Of a stretch of 13,252 nt of DNA, positions 1 through 6,635 are shown piece after piece. The notes beneath the pieces are model-generated. The model worked only from the letters and a program-made list of their open reading frames with translations. It was not told where the DNA came from and ran no database searches. Source of the DNA: JBAPRR01 sp049281195 (lineage in GTDB: Bacteria; Actinomycetota; Acidimicrobiia; Acidimicrobiales; CAVXTF01); contig JBAPRR010000450.1 in NCBI GenBank assembly GCA_049281195.1, positions 1 to 13,252 of the forward strand. Direction: 5' to 3'. Made by a program: the position numbers and the translations under genes. Positions within the stretch are counted from its first letter, which is position 1. Every line of letters begins with the position of its first letter.

Positions 1-511
1 CGTCGAGGCCACACAACTCTGAGACCCGGAGCCCGCACCCGTATAGGAGCTCCAACACCGCGTGGTCCCTCACCGCGACGGCACCCGCCATGTCGATCGG
101 TGTGCCTGCAGGCGGATCCGTGCGCCACTGCCGTCTGGCGGTGACGGCTCCCGGCACGTCCAAAAGCTCGGTCATCTCGGTCCGGTCAAGCACCCTGGGG
201 AGCCGGGAGCTTCCCGAGTGGGCACTCAGCCGCCGTGCCGGGTCGGTCTTGATGACCCCTGAGGTGGTGAGCCAGGAGAAGTAGGAACGGAGGGCCGCCG
301 CTTTGCGGGCCACCGAGGCTCGGGCGTACTTCCGGGTGGTGAGAAAGGCTAGGTAGCGGCGAAGAACGGCTCTGTCGATGTCATCGGGTCCATCGGCACC
401 CCCCCGCTGTGCCCACTTCACGAAGCCTTCGATGTCTGTGACGTAGGCACGCTGTGTTGCAGTCGCCCGTCCAGCCAGGAATGACCCGAAACCGTCGACC
501 TCCCAGCTCAC
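1..511 (-). CDS. xerC: Tyrosine recombinase XerC-like, N-terminal part (runs off left edge)
   Basis: Site-specific tyrosine recombinase; XerC/XerD proteins resolve chromosome dimers at dif. The minus strand is open from a GTG at 511-509 to the window edge, giving 170 residues. Residues about 1-90 form the SAM-like core-binding domain, with a typical helical segment around RAYVTDIEGF and a conserved RRYLAFL / AALRSYFSWL pattern. The catalytic domain begins near LPRVLDRTEM and contains RDHAVLELLYGCGLRVSEL, which holds the first catalytic arginine (Arg162). The HxxR, H/W and Tyr nucleophile lie beyond the edge. About 25 extra residues sit between the LDVPG helix and this motif. GTG 511 is preferred because a TAGGTT box ends 7 nt before it; an in-frame TTG at 520-518 is possible. 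The family call is strong; XerC rather than XerD or a phage integrase is inference from the genomic setting. Confidence 0.85.
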   Translation of the reverse strand, partial: MSWEVDGFGSFLAGRATATQRAYVTDIEGFVKWAQRGGADGPDDIDRAVLRRYLAFLTTRKYARASVARKAAALRSYFSWLTTSGVIKTDPARRLSAHSGSSRLPRVLDRTEMTELLDVPGAVTARRQWRTDPPAGTPIDMAGAVAVRDHAVLELLYGCGLRVSELCGLD

Positions 512-518
512 AGGGAGC

Positions 519-524
519 AACCTA
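519..524 (-). promoter_or_regulatory. Candidate -10 box for leaderless xerC transcript
   Basis: On the minus strand TAGGTT (524 to 519) fits the actinobacterial -10 pattern TAnnnT and is followed by 7 nt and then the GTG start at 511. That spacing puts the transcription start at or within a base of the start codon, the usual leaderless layout in this phylum. No convincing -35 is visible. Part of the same stretch (GGTAGG) could instead act as a weak ribosome binding site. Confidence 0.35.
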
Positions 525-577
525 CCGTTGGAATGCCCCATGCCTGAGGCTTTCCTGGGACTAATGTCACCACGCGG

Positions 578-681
578 CCCACGCGAACGTGGGTGTGGGA
601 AGCCGGGGGGGCTTCAAGGGCGGCCTACCGATCAACCGATAGAACCCCGGCACCGGAAACGGTTCCGGTACCGCGATGCGG
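578..681 (+). promoter_or_regulatory. Structured leader upstream of the substrate-binding lipoprotein gene
   Basis: Four perfect inverted repeats follow one another in the leader. They are CCCACG/CGTGGG (578-583 and 588-593, loop CGAA), GAAGCC/GGCTTC (599-604 and 610-615, five-G loop), ACCGGAA/TTCCGGT (652-658 and 663-669, loop ACGG) and CCGC/GCGG (671-674 and 678-681, loop GAT). The last ends three bases before the GAAGGGG ribosome binding site (684-690). A TAATGT box at 562-567 could serve as a -10 and would place all four in the 5' UTR. They could be RNA hairpins or protein-binding palindromes. I do not recognise a known riboswitch family. Confidence 0.4.
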
Positions 682-695
682 ACGAAGGGGTAACG

Positions 696-2375
696 ATGCC
701 CGATCACATGGACCGTCGATCGTTCCTGGTACGTGGCGCCGCCACGGCAGCGGCCGTGGGTGCCGGAGGGGGCCTGCTCGAGGCCTGCTCGTCGAGCAAC
801 TCGGGGGGAACCAAAGGGACGGGAAGCAACAAGCCTGCGGCCAAGAACGTAGGCGTGTCCACAGCGACTCCGAAGTCCGGAGGTGCGCTCATCTTCGGCA
901 CCGAGGCCGAAGAGCAGGGTTTCGATCCGGCCAGCGCCAGATACGACGCCACCGGCATCATCTACGCCCGTACCGTCTTCGATCCCCTGACGGTCGTGGC
1001 CGCCGACGGCACCATCAAGCCTTACCTGGCACAGGCGGTCACTCCGAACGAGGACTACTCCGAGTGGACCATCACCATGCGACCGAACGTCGTGTTCCAC
1101 GACGGGACCACTTGCGACGCGACTTCGTTCATCCACAGCCTGGAACACTTTTTGAAAGGCGAGTACAGCTTCACCGCCAAGCCAATCCAGAACTACACCG
1201 CGACCGGAGCTCTTACGGCGACGGTGACCATGAACCAGCCCTGGGTTCCCTTCGACGCCTACCTCGCCGGTGGCATCGGCGGCCAGCTGGCGTGGGTCAT
1301 CCCCGACTCGATGATCAACAACCCGAACGGAACCAACCACCCGATCGGGACCGGTCCTTTCGTATTCAAAGAATGGGTCGTAAACGATCACTTCACCGCG
1401 ACGAAGAACCCGCACTACTGGAGAGCGGGTCTCCCCTACCTCGACTCGGTCACCTACAAGCCGATTCCGGACGCGCAGTCACGTGATGCTGCCCTCGAGT
1501 CCGGTGCGATCCAGGCCATGCACACCGACGACCCCCAGAGCATCAAGCAATTCCGCACCGAGTCCACTATCGGTTATACCGACGACTCAGGTCCCGTTCT
1601 CGGGGAGCCTGACATGGGATGCCTCCTCCTGAACCTGTCAAAGGCGCCCTTCAACGATTTGAGGATGCGCCAGGCCACAGCGATGGCGCTGGATCTGGAC
1701 GCTTACAAGCTGGCCATCAACTTCGGCGTCAACTCTGTATCAGAAGGCGTATTCACCCCTGGGAGTCCCTTCCGTCCCGCGACCTCGAAGTACCCGACCT
1801 ACAACCCGAGCGGCGCCAGCTCTCTCATCAGCGAACTCAAGAACGACGGCAAGTCGGTCACCTTCACTCTCGCAACGACGCCGGATCAAGCGACGGTGCG
1901 TGCCGCCACCTACATCCAGTCAGCCCTCAACACCGCCGGAATGGAGTGCAGCATCGCCGGGCAACAGGTGCAGCAAGCGGAATTGATCAACGACGCTCTC
2001 GGTGGCGATTTCCAGGCTGCCGTGTGGAGGCAGTTCGCCGCGGTCGACCCCGACTTGAACTATGTGTTCTGGAGCCCGACGGAGATCCTGGGCTCGCTGG
2101 CCATCGACATGACACGCAACAACGACCCACTGGTCGAGTCCGCACTTCAGCAGGGCCGCCGGTCCGCAGTCACCTCTGTGCGCCAACAGGCCTACCAGAA
2201 GGTCTCCGAGCGCTTCGACGCCGACATTCCTTACATCTGGCTCGATCGTGCGGTGTGGTGCATCGCCACCCAGCCGCACGTGGAGGACTTCGTGTACCTG
2301 ACCCTTCCCGCTGGTGGGCAGGCCCTCGGATTCAACCAGGGAACCATCTGGCCTACGCAGATCTGGCTCAGCTAG
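696..2375 (+). CDS. ABC transporter substrate-binding lipoprotein, family 5 (DppA/OppA type), Tat-exported
   Basis: Extracytoplasmic solute-binding lipoprotein of the peptide/nickel family (SBP_bac_5), 559 residues, about the usual length. The N-terminus has a twin-arginine signal (DRRSFLV, Arg7-Arg8), a hydrophobic Ala/Gly stretch and a lipobox LEAC with Cys31, followed by a Ser/Gly/Asn-rich linker. This points to Tat export and lipid anchoring on the outer face of the membrane. The mature part opens with GGALIFGTEAE and has family landmarks: YARTVFDPL, the VVFHDGT block, GTGPFVFKEW and NPHYWR. ATG 696 is chosen because GAAGGGG lies 5 nt upstream and the Tat motif then sits at the N-terminus; ATG 708 is an alternative, while ATG 528 would bury the signal. 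No permease or ATPase genes adjoin it, so ligand and transporter partner are unknown. The next genes encode a two-component system, so a sensing role is possible but is inference. Confidence 0.9.
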   Translation: MPDHMDRRSFLVRGAATAAAVGAGGGLLEACSSSNSGGTKGTGSNKPAAKNVGVSTATPKSGGALIFGTEAEEQGFDPASARYDATGIIYARTVFDPLTVVAADGTIKPYLAQAVTPNEDYSEWTITMRPNVVFHDGTTCDATSFIHSLEHFLKGEYSFTAKPIQNYTATGALTATVTMNQPWVPFDAYLAGGIGGQLAWVIPDSMINNPNGTNHPIGTGPFVFKEWVVNDHFTATKNPHYWRAGLPYLDSVTYKPIPDAQSRDAALESGAIQAMHTDDPQSIKQFRTESTIGYTDDSGPVLGEPDMGCLLLNLSKAPFNDLRMRQATAMALDLDAYKLAINFGVNSVSEGVFTPGSPFRPATSKYPTYNPSGASSLISELKNDGKSVTFTLATTPDQATVRAATYIQSALNTAGMECSIAGQQVQQAELINDALGGDFQAAVWRQFAAVDPDLNYVFWSPTEILGSLAIDMTRNNDPLVESALQQGRRSAVTSVRQQAYQKVSERFDADIPYIWLDRAVWCIATQPHVEDFVYLTLPAGGQALGFNQGTIWPTQIWLS

Positions 2376-2380
2376 CGATT

Positions 2381-2402
2381 GCATGCCCCATCGGGGGTGT
2401 GC
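2381..2402 (+). other. Intergenic hairpin between binding-protein and response-regulator genes
   Basis: GCATGCCCC (2381-2389) pairs with GGGGTGTGC (2394-2402) around an ATCG loop, a 9-bp stem with two G-U pairs, starting 5 nt after the lipoprotein stop codon. No U-run follows, so it is not a standard intrinsic terminator. It may protect the upstream message or attenuate read-through into the regulator genes, which would suit a binding protein needed in excess. Confidence 0.35.
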
Positions 2403-2436
2403 ACGCGACCAGTCCGCGATCGGGGAAGATTGAGCA

Positions 2437-3114
2437 GTGAGTACCAGAATCCTCCTCGTGGAAGACGACGAGCGAATTCGCGCGTCCATGCGCCTCGGGC
2501 TCGAAGAGGAGGGGTACGAGGTAGAAGAGGCGGCCAGCGGCGAGATCGCCATCGAGCGGTTCCTCGAACAACCCCCTGACGTGGTGTTGATAGACCTGAT
2601 GCTGCCCGGGATGGACGGGTTCGAGTGCTGCCGTCAGATCCGCCGCACGAGCACCGTTCCGGTCATCGTCGTGACGGCGAGGACCGACACCCACGACGTA
2701 GTGGCCGGACTCGAGGCGGGTGCCGACGACTACGTCACGAAGCCGTTCGTCGCAAAAGAGCTTTCGGCGCGTATCAGGGCACTGCTCAGGCGGGTGCGCA
2801 CCCTCGACGAGCCGAGCACGCTCACATTCGGAGACGTAGAGGTCAGCCCGGAAGAGGGAATGGTGAGGCGCGACGGTGTCGAGGTGCACTGCACCCGGAC
2901 CGAGTTCCGTCTCCTATGCGAGCTGGCAGCCAACCCGGGGAAGGTGCTGAGCCGCGAACAGCTGCTCGACAGGGTCTGGGGGTATGACTACTTCGGCGAC
3001 GGTCGACTGGTCGACGTCCACGTCAGGCGCCTGAGAACCAAGATAGAGCAGGACCCCGCAAACCCTCGCCACATACTCACGGTGCGAGGGATGGGCTACA
3101 AGCTCGCCACCTGA
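2437..3114 (+). CDS. mtrA: OmpR/PhoB-family response regulator, MtrA-like
   Basis: DNA-binding response regulator of 225 residues. The receiver domain spans about 3-118: acidic pair Asp10-Asp11, phospho-acceptor Asp53 in LIDLMLPGMDG, Thr80 and Lys102 in TKPF. The winged-helix output domain (about 130-225) has the TRTEFRLLCELA and SREQLLDRVWGYDYFGDGRLVDVHVRRL blocks and ends with LTVRGMGYK. The stretch TARTDTHDVVAGLEAGADDY and the ending DPANPRHILTVRG closely resemble mycobacterial MtrA as I remember it. That match, plus the kinase and GerMN genes downstream, supports an MtrA-like assignment; orthology should be tested by phylogeny. Start is GTG 2437, with GGGGAAG about 8 nt upstream. The kinase gene follows after 11 nt, so the two are co-transcribed. 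Confidence 0.92.
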   Translation: MSTRILLVEDDERIRASMRLGLEEEGYEVEEAASGEIAIERFLEQPPDVVLIDLMLPGMDGFECCRQIRRTSTVPVIVVTARTDTHDVVAGLEAGADDYVTKPFVAKELSARIRALLRRVRTLDEPSTLTFGDVEVSPEEGMVRRDGVEVHCTRTEFRLLCELAANPGKVLSREQLLDRVWGYDYFGDGRLVDVHVRRLRTKIEQDPANPRHILTVRGMGYKLAT

Positions 3115-3125
3115 GGAAATAACCG

Positions 3126-4658
3126 TTGGCCCGCTCCCGTTCCAGATGGTGGCGACCGTGGGCCGGACTGGGGCTCCGCGCCCGGCTCACCCTGACCATC
3201 GGTCTCGGAGCCCTGGCACTGGCGGTCTCGATGGCCGGACTCACCTATTTCACCGCCCGGCAGTTCACGCTGAATCAACGCCAAAACACTGATATCCGAC
3301 AGACGTTCGTGAACGCCAACGAAGTAGTCACCGCGCTTCGAGCGAATGACACCCAGTACCTGAACCTGCTCGACCGGTTGGACACTTCGGGGTCGCGTTC
3401 TCTCCTGGTTCACAACGGACTGGTCTATTCGCGTTACCTCGGTCTACAGAACGCGATCCCCGTGTCCATGAAATTGGCTGTCGAGTCAGGACCGCAGGCA
3501 GCCACCCAACGCGTCAACGTGGACGGCACCCCTGAGCTGGTGGTCGGAGTATCGCTTCCGAGCGTCAACGCGGAGTATTTCGAGGTCTTCTCTTTGGACG
3601 ACCTGGCAACGGAATTGAAGTTGCTCGGTTTGGTACTCGCCATCCTTGGGCTTGTGGTTACCGTTGCCGGCGCCGCGATGGGCCGCTTGGCTGCGCGCCG
3701 TGTGCTACTGCCTCTGGTGTCGGTGTCGCAGGCTGCGGAGACGATCGCCGGCGGAAGGTTGGACACCCGTCTCGAGACGACCGGCGACGCAGATCTTGCG
3801 ATCCTGGCGAACTCTTTCAACCGAATGGCGGACGCGCTCCAAGAACGTATTCAGCACGAGGCGCGCTTCACGTCCGATGTGGCGCACGAGCTTCGCTCGC
3901 CCCTCACCACACTGGCGGCATCGCTCGGAGTGCTGGATTCGCACCGAGAGGAGCTGACGCCGAAGGGAAGGCGGGCGCTCGAGCTCCTCGATATCGAGGT
4001 AGGCCGTTTCAAACGGATGGTCGACGACCTCCTCGAGATAAGCCGCATCGACGCAGGTTCTGCAGAGCTCCTCCTAGACGAAGTCGAAGTAGGAGAGCTC
4101 GTCCGTCACTCCGCCATGTCAACCGGCGCAGGGGGAGTTCCGATCGACATATCGCCCGAGATGATGGGAGTGCGGCTCCTTGCGGACAAGAGGCGCATCG
4201 AACGGGTGGTAGCCAATCTCGTAGACAATGCGGCACAGTATGCGGGCGGTGCGACCCGTCTGGCAATCGAACCGGCAGTCGGTGCGGTACGAATTGTCGT
4301 CGCGGACCACGGGCCCGGAATACCAGCTTCCGAAAGGCAAAAAGTCTTCGAGCGCTTCTACCGCGGACAGGCGGCCGGGCAGCGCGGTACCACCGACGGG
4401 ACGGGTCTCGGGCTCGCTCTTGTCGCCGAGCACGTCCGGCTCCACGGTGGCCGCGTGTGGGTCGAGGGCGGGGCGGGATCAGAGAACAGGTTCGTCGTGG
4501 AGTTACCGCTCGACGGGTCCAACCGGTGGGGTCAGGAAAACGATCACGGCGCCGCACGGCAACGCAGGCGCAAACGGGCGTCGCGAAACGGCACCGTGAG
4601 CGACTCGCAAAACGGGACCGAGCGGGAAGCCGTGTTCGGATCGGAGGCAAAGAGGTGA
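3126..4658 (+). CDS. mtrB: Membrane sensor histidine kinase, MtrB-like
   Basis: Sensor kinase of 510 residues, predicted to phosphorylate the upstream regulator. Order of parts: basic N-terminus; membrane helix about 20-43; extracytoplasmic sensor about 44-164; membrane helix about 165-187; HAMP about 188-241; HisKA with FTSDVAHELRSPLTT (phospho-acceptor His254); and HATPase_c with N-box LVDNAAQYA (Asn368), DHGPGIP (394-400), FERFYRG and GTGLGLAL (425-432). All catalytic boxes are intact. Residues after about 464 form a polar, Arg-rich tail beyond the kinase fold. Start is TTG 3126, with GAGGAAA overlapping the regulator's stop. The stop overlaps the next gene's GTG by 4 nt. By position and H-box sequence it is an MtrB-type kinase; its signal is unknown, though the flanking binding protein and GerMN protein are candidate partners. 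Confidence 0.92.
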   Translation: MARSRSRWWRPWAGLGLRARLTLTIGLGALALAVSMAGLTYFTARQFTLNQRQNTDIRQTFVNANEVVTALRANDTQYLNLLDRLDTSGSRSLLVHNGLVYSRYLGLQNAIPVSMKLAVESGPQAATQRVNVDGTPELVVGVSLPSVNAEYFEVFSLDDLATELKLLGLVLAILGLVVTVAGAAMGRLAARRVLLPLVSVSQAAETIAGGRLDTRLETTGDADLAILANSFNRMADALQERIQHEARFTSDVAHELRSPLTTLAASLGVLDSHREELTPKGRRALELLDIEVGRFKRMVDDLLEISRIDAGSAELLLDEVEVGELVRHSAMSTGAGGVPIDISPEMMGVRLLADKRRIERVVANLVDNAAQYAGGATRLAIEPAVGAVRIVVADHGPGIPASERQKVFERFYRGQAAGQRGTTDGTGLGLALVAEHVRLHGGRVWVEGGAGSENRFVVELPLDGSNRWGQENDHGAARQRRRKRASRNGTVSDSQNGTEREAVFGSEAKR

Positions 4659-5428
4659 CCGAAAGTCGACCACCGCGGTCCCGTCACCGTGACCGCCTTA
4701 TTGCGCGTTGGAGACTCACCACGGTTCTGGCCGCGGTGGGCGCGATAGCTACCGTGGTTGCCGTGCTGATCGCCGGACTGTCTTTAGGCGGATTCGGGGT
4801 GCCGACTGACGGATCTCCGCGGCTCATCAATTCGAATTCGGTGCCCTTCGGTCTGCTCGTAAAAACGTCTCCGCCTTCGCCCCCCTCCTCGGGTCACAAA
4901 GGCCATCCTCCACAAAGCGCCGTCTCTTTGTACTTCATCGGTCAAAGCGGTCAACTGGTCCCGGTTCCGGCGTTGATCAACCGACCGGTAACGCTGCTCT
5001 CGCAACTCAACGAGTTGCTGACGGGCCCCGGCAACCCGGCTCTCGGAGCTCCGGCCGATGTTCAGACGGCCATCCCTGACGGGACACAGGTGCTTACGGC
5101 GAAGGTCTCCAATGGGCTGGCGACGGTAGACCTGACACCTGACATCGAAGGCGCCTCCGGAGAGCAGCTGATCCAGGCGATAGCGCAATTGGTCTTCACC
5201 GCGACGACGGCGACGACGTGCCCTTCGGCGTCGAAGATCCACGCAAAGGAGCTCCCCGGCACCACCACGACGACCGCACCCCCAGGGACAACAGTGTCGT
5301 TACCGTGCGCCGACCGTGTCGTGTTCCAAGTGAACGGTCAACCCCAGCAGGTTCCGACCTCGACGGGCGTTCAGACGAGCAAGGCCGTCACGCGACTCAA
5401 CTACTTGTCGTTGAACTCGCTCGGCTAG
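4655..5428 (+). CDS. Membrane-anchored GerMN-domain protein (short LpqB-like)
   Basis: Protein of 257 residues: basic cytoplasmic N-terminus (1-20), one membrane helix about 22-46, a Pro/Ser/Gly/His linker (about 70-88), then an extracytoplasmic GerMN domain about 89-252 (SLYFIGQSGQLVPVP, LLSQLNELLTGP, IPDGTQVL, NGLATVDLTPD, ending VVFQVNGQPQ). A Thr/Pro-rich insert (about 183-218) interrupts the domain and is bracketed by Cys189 and Cys218, the only cysteines. GTG 4655 overlaps the kinase stop (GTGA) and has GGAGG 7 nt upstream; the ATG at 4457 would overlap kinase coding by 200 bases. In MtrAB-LpqB systems the third gene encodes a lipoprotein with GerMN plus a C-terminal beta-propeller that modulates MtrB. 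This one has neither lipobox nor propeller, so a similar role is inferred from position. Confidence 0.8.
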   Translation: MTESRPPRSRHRDRLIARWRLTTVLAAVGAIATVVAVLIAGLSLGGFGVPTDGSPRLINSNSVPFGLLVKTSPPSPPSSGHKGHPPQSAVSLYFIGQSGQLVPVPALINRPVTLLSQLNELLTGPGNPALGAPADVQTAIPDGTQVLTAKVSNGLATVDLTPDIEGASGEQLIQAIAQLVFTATTATTCPSASKIHAKELPGTTTTTAPPGTTVSLPCADRVVFQVNGQPQQVPTSTGVQTSKAVTRLNYLSLNSLG

Positions 5429-5816
5429 TTCCGTCAGCCCATTCGACGCGCGGCGCGTCCGCCCAGAGACGTTCGAGGTCGTAATAAGAACGCCTCTCGT
5501 CCAAGAAGATGTGGACTACGAAGTCGCCGTAATCCATGAGAACCCAACCGAAGTCGTCCAGTCCCTCGACGCTCAGAGGAGCACGATCGGCCTCGAGCTT
5601 CAGCCGCTTTTCGACTTCCTCGAGGATCGTCTTGACCTGGCGTGTATTTCGACCGCTCGTGATGACGAACGCGTCCGTGACTCCGAGAGTGTCGGTCATG
5701 GACAGGACTGCAGTGTCCTCTCCCTGTTTCTCATAGGCGGCTCTGGCCGCGGCCAGGCTGCCCTCGGGAACCAGGGCGCGCGTAGCGCTACGGACATTCG
5801 GAAAACCAGCTGTCAT
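5397..5816 (-). CDS. rsfS: Ribosome silencing factor RsfS (YbeB/Iojap family)
   Basis: RsfS binds ribosomal protein uL14 on the large subunit and blocks subunit joining when translation should be damped. The 139-residue protein carries the family core: AAYEKQGEDTAVLSM, TDAFVITSGRNTRQVKTI, EGLDDFGWVLMDYGDFVVHIF and RRSYYDLERLWADAP. An Iojap domain normally covers about 105-115 residues, here about 20-123. The N-terminus is some 15-20 residues longer than usual and the C-terminus is a short Ser/Thr tail, so a downstream start is possible. ATG 5816 has a G-run (GGGGGG) about 9-10 nt upstream. Its last 32 bases overlap the convergent GerMN gene. The gene lies 143 nt downstream of nadD on the same strand, a classic pairing that supports the call. 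Confidence 0.92.
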   Translation of the reverse strand: MTAGFPNVRSATRALVPEGSLAAARAAYEKQGEDTAVLSMTDTLGVTDAFVITSGRNTRQVKTILEEVEKRLKLEADRAPLSVEGLDDFGWVLMDYGDFVVHIFLDERRSYYDLERLWADAPRVEWADGTSRASSTTSS

Positions 5817-5836
5817 GCGCGGAAACCCCCCGTGAT

Positions 5837-5870
5837 GCGCAAGGACCCGCCGTCCTTCAAGCGCAAGGAC
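5837..5870 (-). promoter_or_regulatory. Alternative hairpins in the nadD-rsfS spacer
   Basis: Read on the minus strand, GTCCTTGCGC occurs twice (5870-5861 and 5846-5837), with AAGGAC (5857-5852) between. AAGGAC can pair with the first GTCCTT (7-nt loop) or the second (5-nt loop), but not both. The element sits about 20 nt before the rsfS start. It has the geometry of an attenuator-like switch, but the stems are only 6 bp and no function is shown. Confidence 0.3.
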
Positions 5871-5959
5871 GCATCCTCACGCGGCGGGGCTCAATGACAT
5901 ACGTCGGAACGGTCGGGGCAGGCCTCTGAGAGACCTCTCTGTGCCCACGAGCGTCGTGA

Positions 5960-6550
5960 TCATCTCCCAACAGAGTACAGACCGAGACGACGGATGCAAT
6001 CGATAGCGGGCTTCGGAATCAGGAAATCCACCGGTCTGCCGTCCCTGAACCGGGCTCTCAGCTCGCTCGAAGACAGATCGATCACCGGCATCTCCACCCT
6101 CTGAACGGTCCATCCCTCCGGGTCCGGGGCGATAGGGACCCCCCCACGCTGCACCACTACGAGGGTCGTCTCCCTCTTGACCTCATTCACCCTGTCCCAG
6201 GTCTCCAGCTCACTGACGAGGTCGCCGCCCACAATCAGGAACAGCTCGCCCCCGACCCGATCCTTGAGCTCGGTAACCGTGTCCGCGGTATAGCTCGGGC
6301 CGCCCCGGTCGATCTCGATCCGACTCGCCTCGACCCCCACCACGCCCTCCACGGCCGAGGAAACCACCTCGAACCGGGCCTCGGCCGGGGTAACGGTACG
6401 GTCCTTTTCTTTCTGCCACGGCCTATTCGCGACCACCACTAGAACCCTGTCCAGATCGAGGGCGTGGCGCACACAAACAGCTGCGACGAGATGGCCCACG
6501 TGCACGGGGTCGAACGTTCCACCCATGATTCCCGTGCGAGGCGACGGCAT
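5960..6550 (-). CDS. nadD: Nicotinate-nucleotide adenylyltransferase NadD
   Basis: Cytoplasmic enzyme converting nicotinate mononucleotide plus ATP to deamido-NAD and pyrophosphate, the penultimate step of NAD synthesis. The 196-residue protein, normal for the family, has the nucleotidyltransferase signature GGTFDPVHVGH (10-20), PWQKEKD (45-50, substrate loop), PSYTADTV (85-92), LFLIVGGDLVSELETW (103-118) and the C-terminal SSSELRARFRDG (160-171), the counterpart of the usual ISST-x-IR motif. ATG 6550 is fixed by the closeness of the GGTFDP motif; no ribosome binding site precedes it, but a TAGTCT box ends 6 nt upstream, suggesting a leaderless message. It is divergent from the DAHP synthase gene (85 bp between starts) and is followed by rsfS. 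Confidence 0.95.
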   Translation of the reverse strand: MPSPRTGIMGGTFDPVHVGHLVAAVCVRHALDLDRVLVVVANRPWQKEKDRTVTPAEARFEVVSSAVEGVVGVEASRIEIDRGGPSYTADTVTELKDRVGGELFLIVGGDLVSELETWDRVNEVKRETTLVVVQRGGVPIAPDPEGWTVQRVEMPVIDLSSSELRARFRDGRPVDFLIPKPAIDCIRRLGLYSVGR

Positions 6551-6556
6551 TAGCCG

Positions 6557-6562
6557 AGACTA
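6557..6562 (-). promoter_or_regulatory. Candidate -10 box for leaderless nadD transcript
   Basis: TAGTCT on the minus strand (6562 to 6557) matches TAnnnT, with 6 nt to the ATG at 6550, so transcription could begin at the start codon. This fits the lack of any Shine-Dalgarno sequence before nadD. A TTGACT lies farther upstream (6595-6590), but its 27-nt spacing is too long for it to be the matching -35. Confidence 0.4.
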
Positions 6563-6635
6563 TGCACGGAAACATCGGCGCTCCATTTGAGTCAAGGTCG
6601 AGACCCGGCCTCACGACCACCTAAGGTTGTTTCTC

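Noticed and set aside
1..511. Integrase of a mobile element at the left edge
   Set aside because: The sequence looks like a housekeeping Xer recombinase; no attachment-site repeats, tRNA or phage genes are visible nearby, though the truncated view cannot exclude it.
528..695. Upstream ATG 528 as start of the binding-protein gene
   Set aside because: It would place 56 low-complexity residues ahead of a textbook Tat/lipobox signal and cover the hairpin leader; ATG 696 has a good ribosome binding site.
567..1415. Long minus-strand open frame opposite the binding-protein gene (282 codons)
   Set aside because: Arg/Gly/Val-rich with no recognisable motif; a GC-rich antisense shadow of a clear gene.
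4457..4654. ATG 4457 as start of the GerMN gene
   Set aside because: It lies 200 bases inside the kinase ATPase domain; GTG 4655 has GGAGG at good spacing and overlaps the kinase stop in the usual coupled way.
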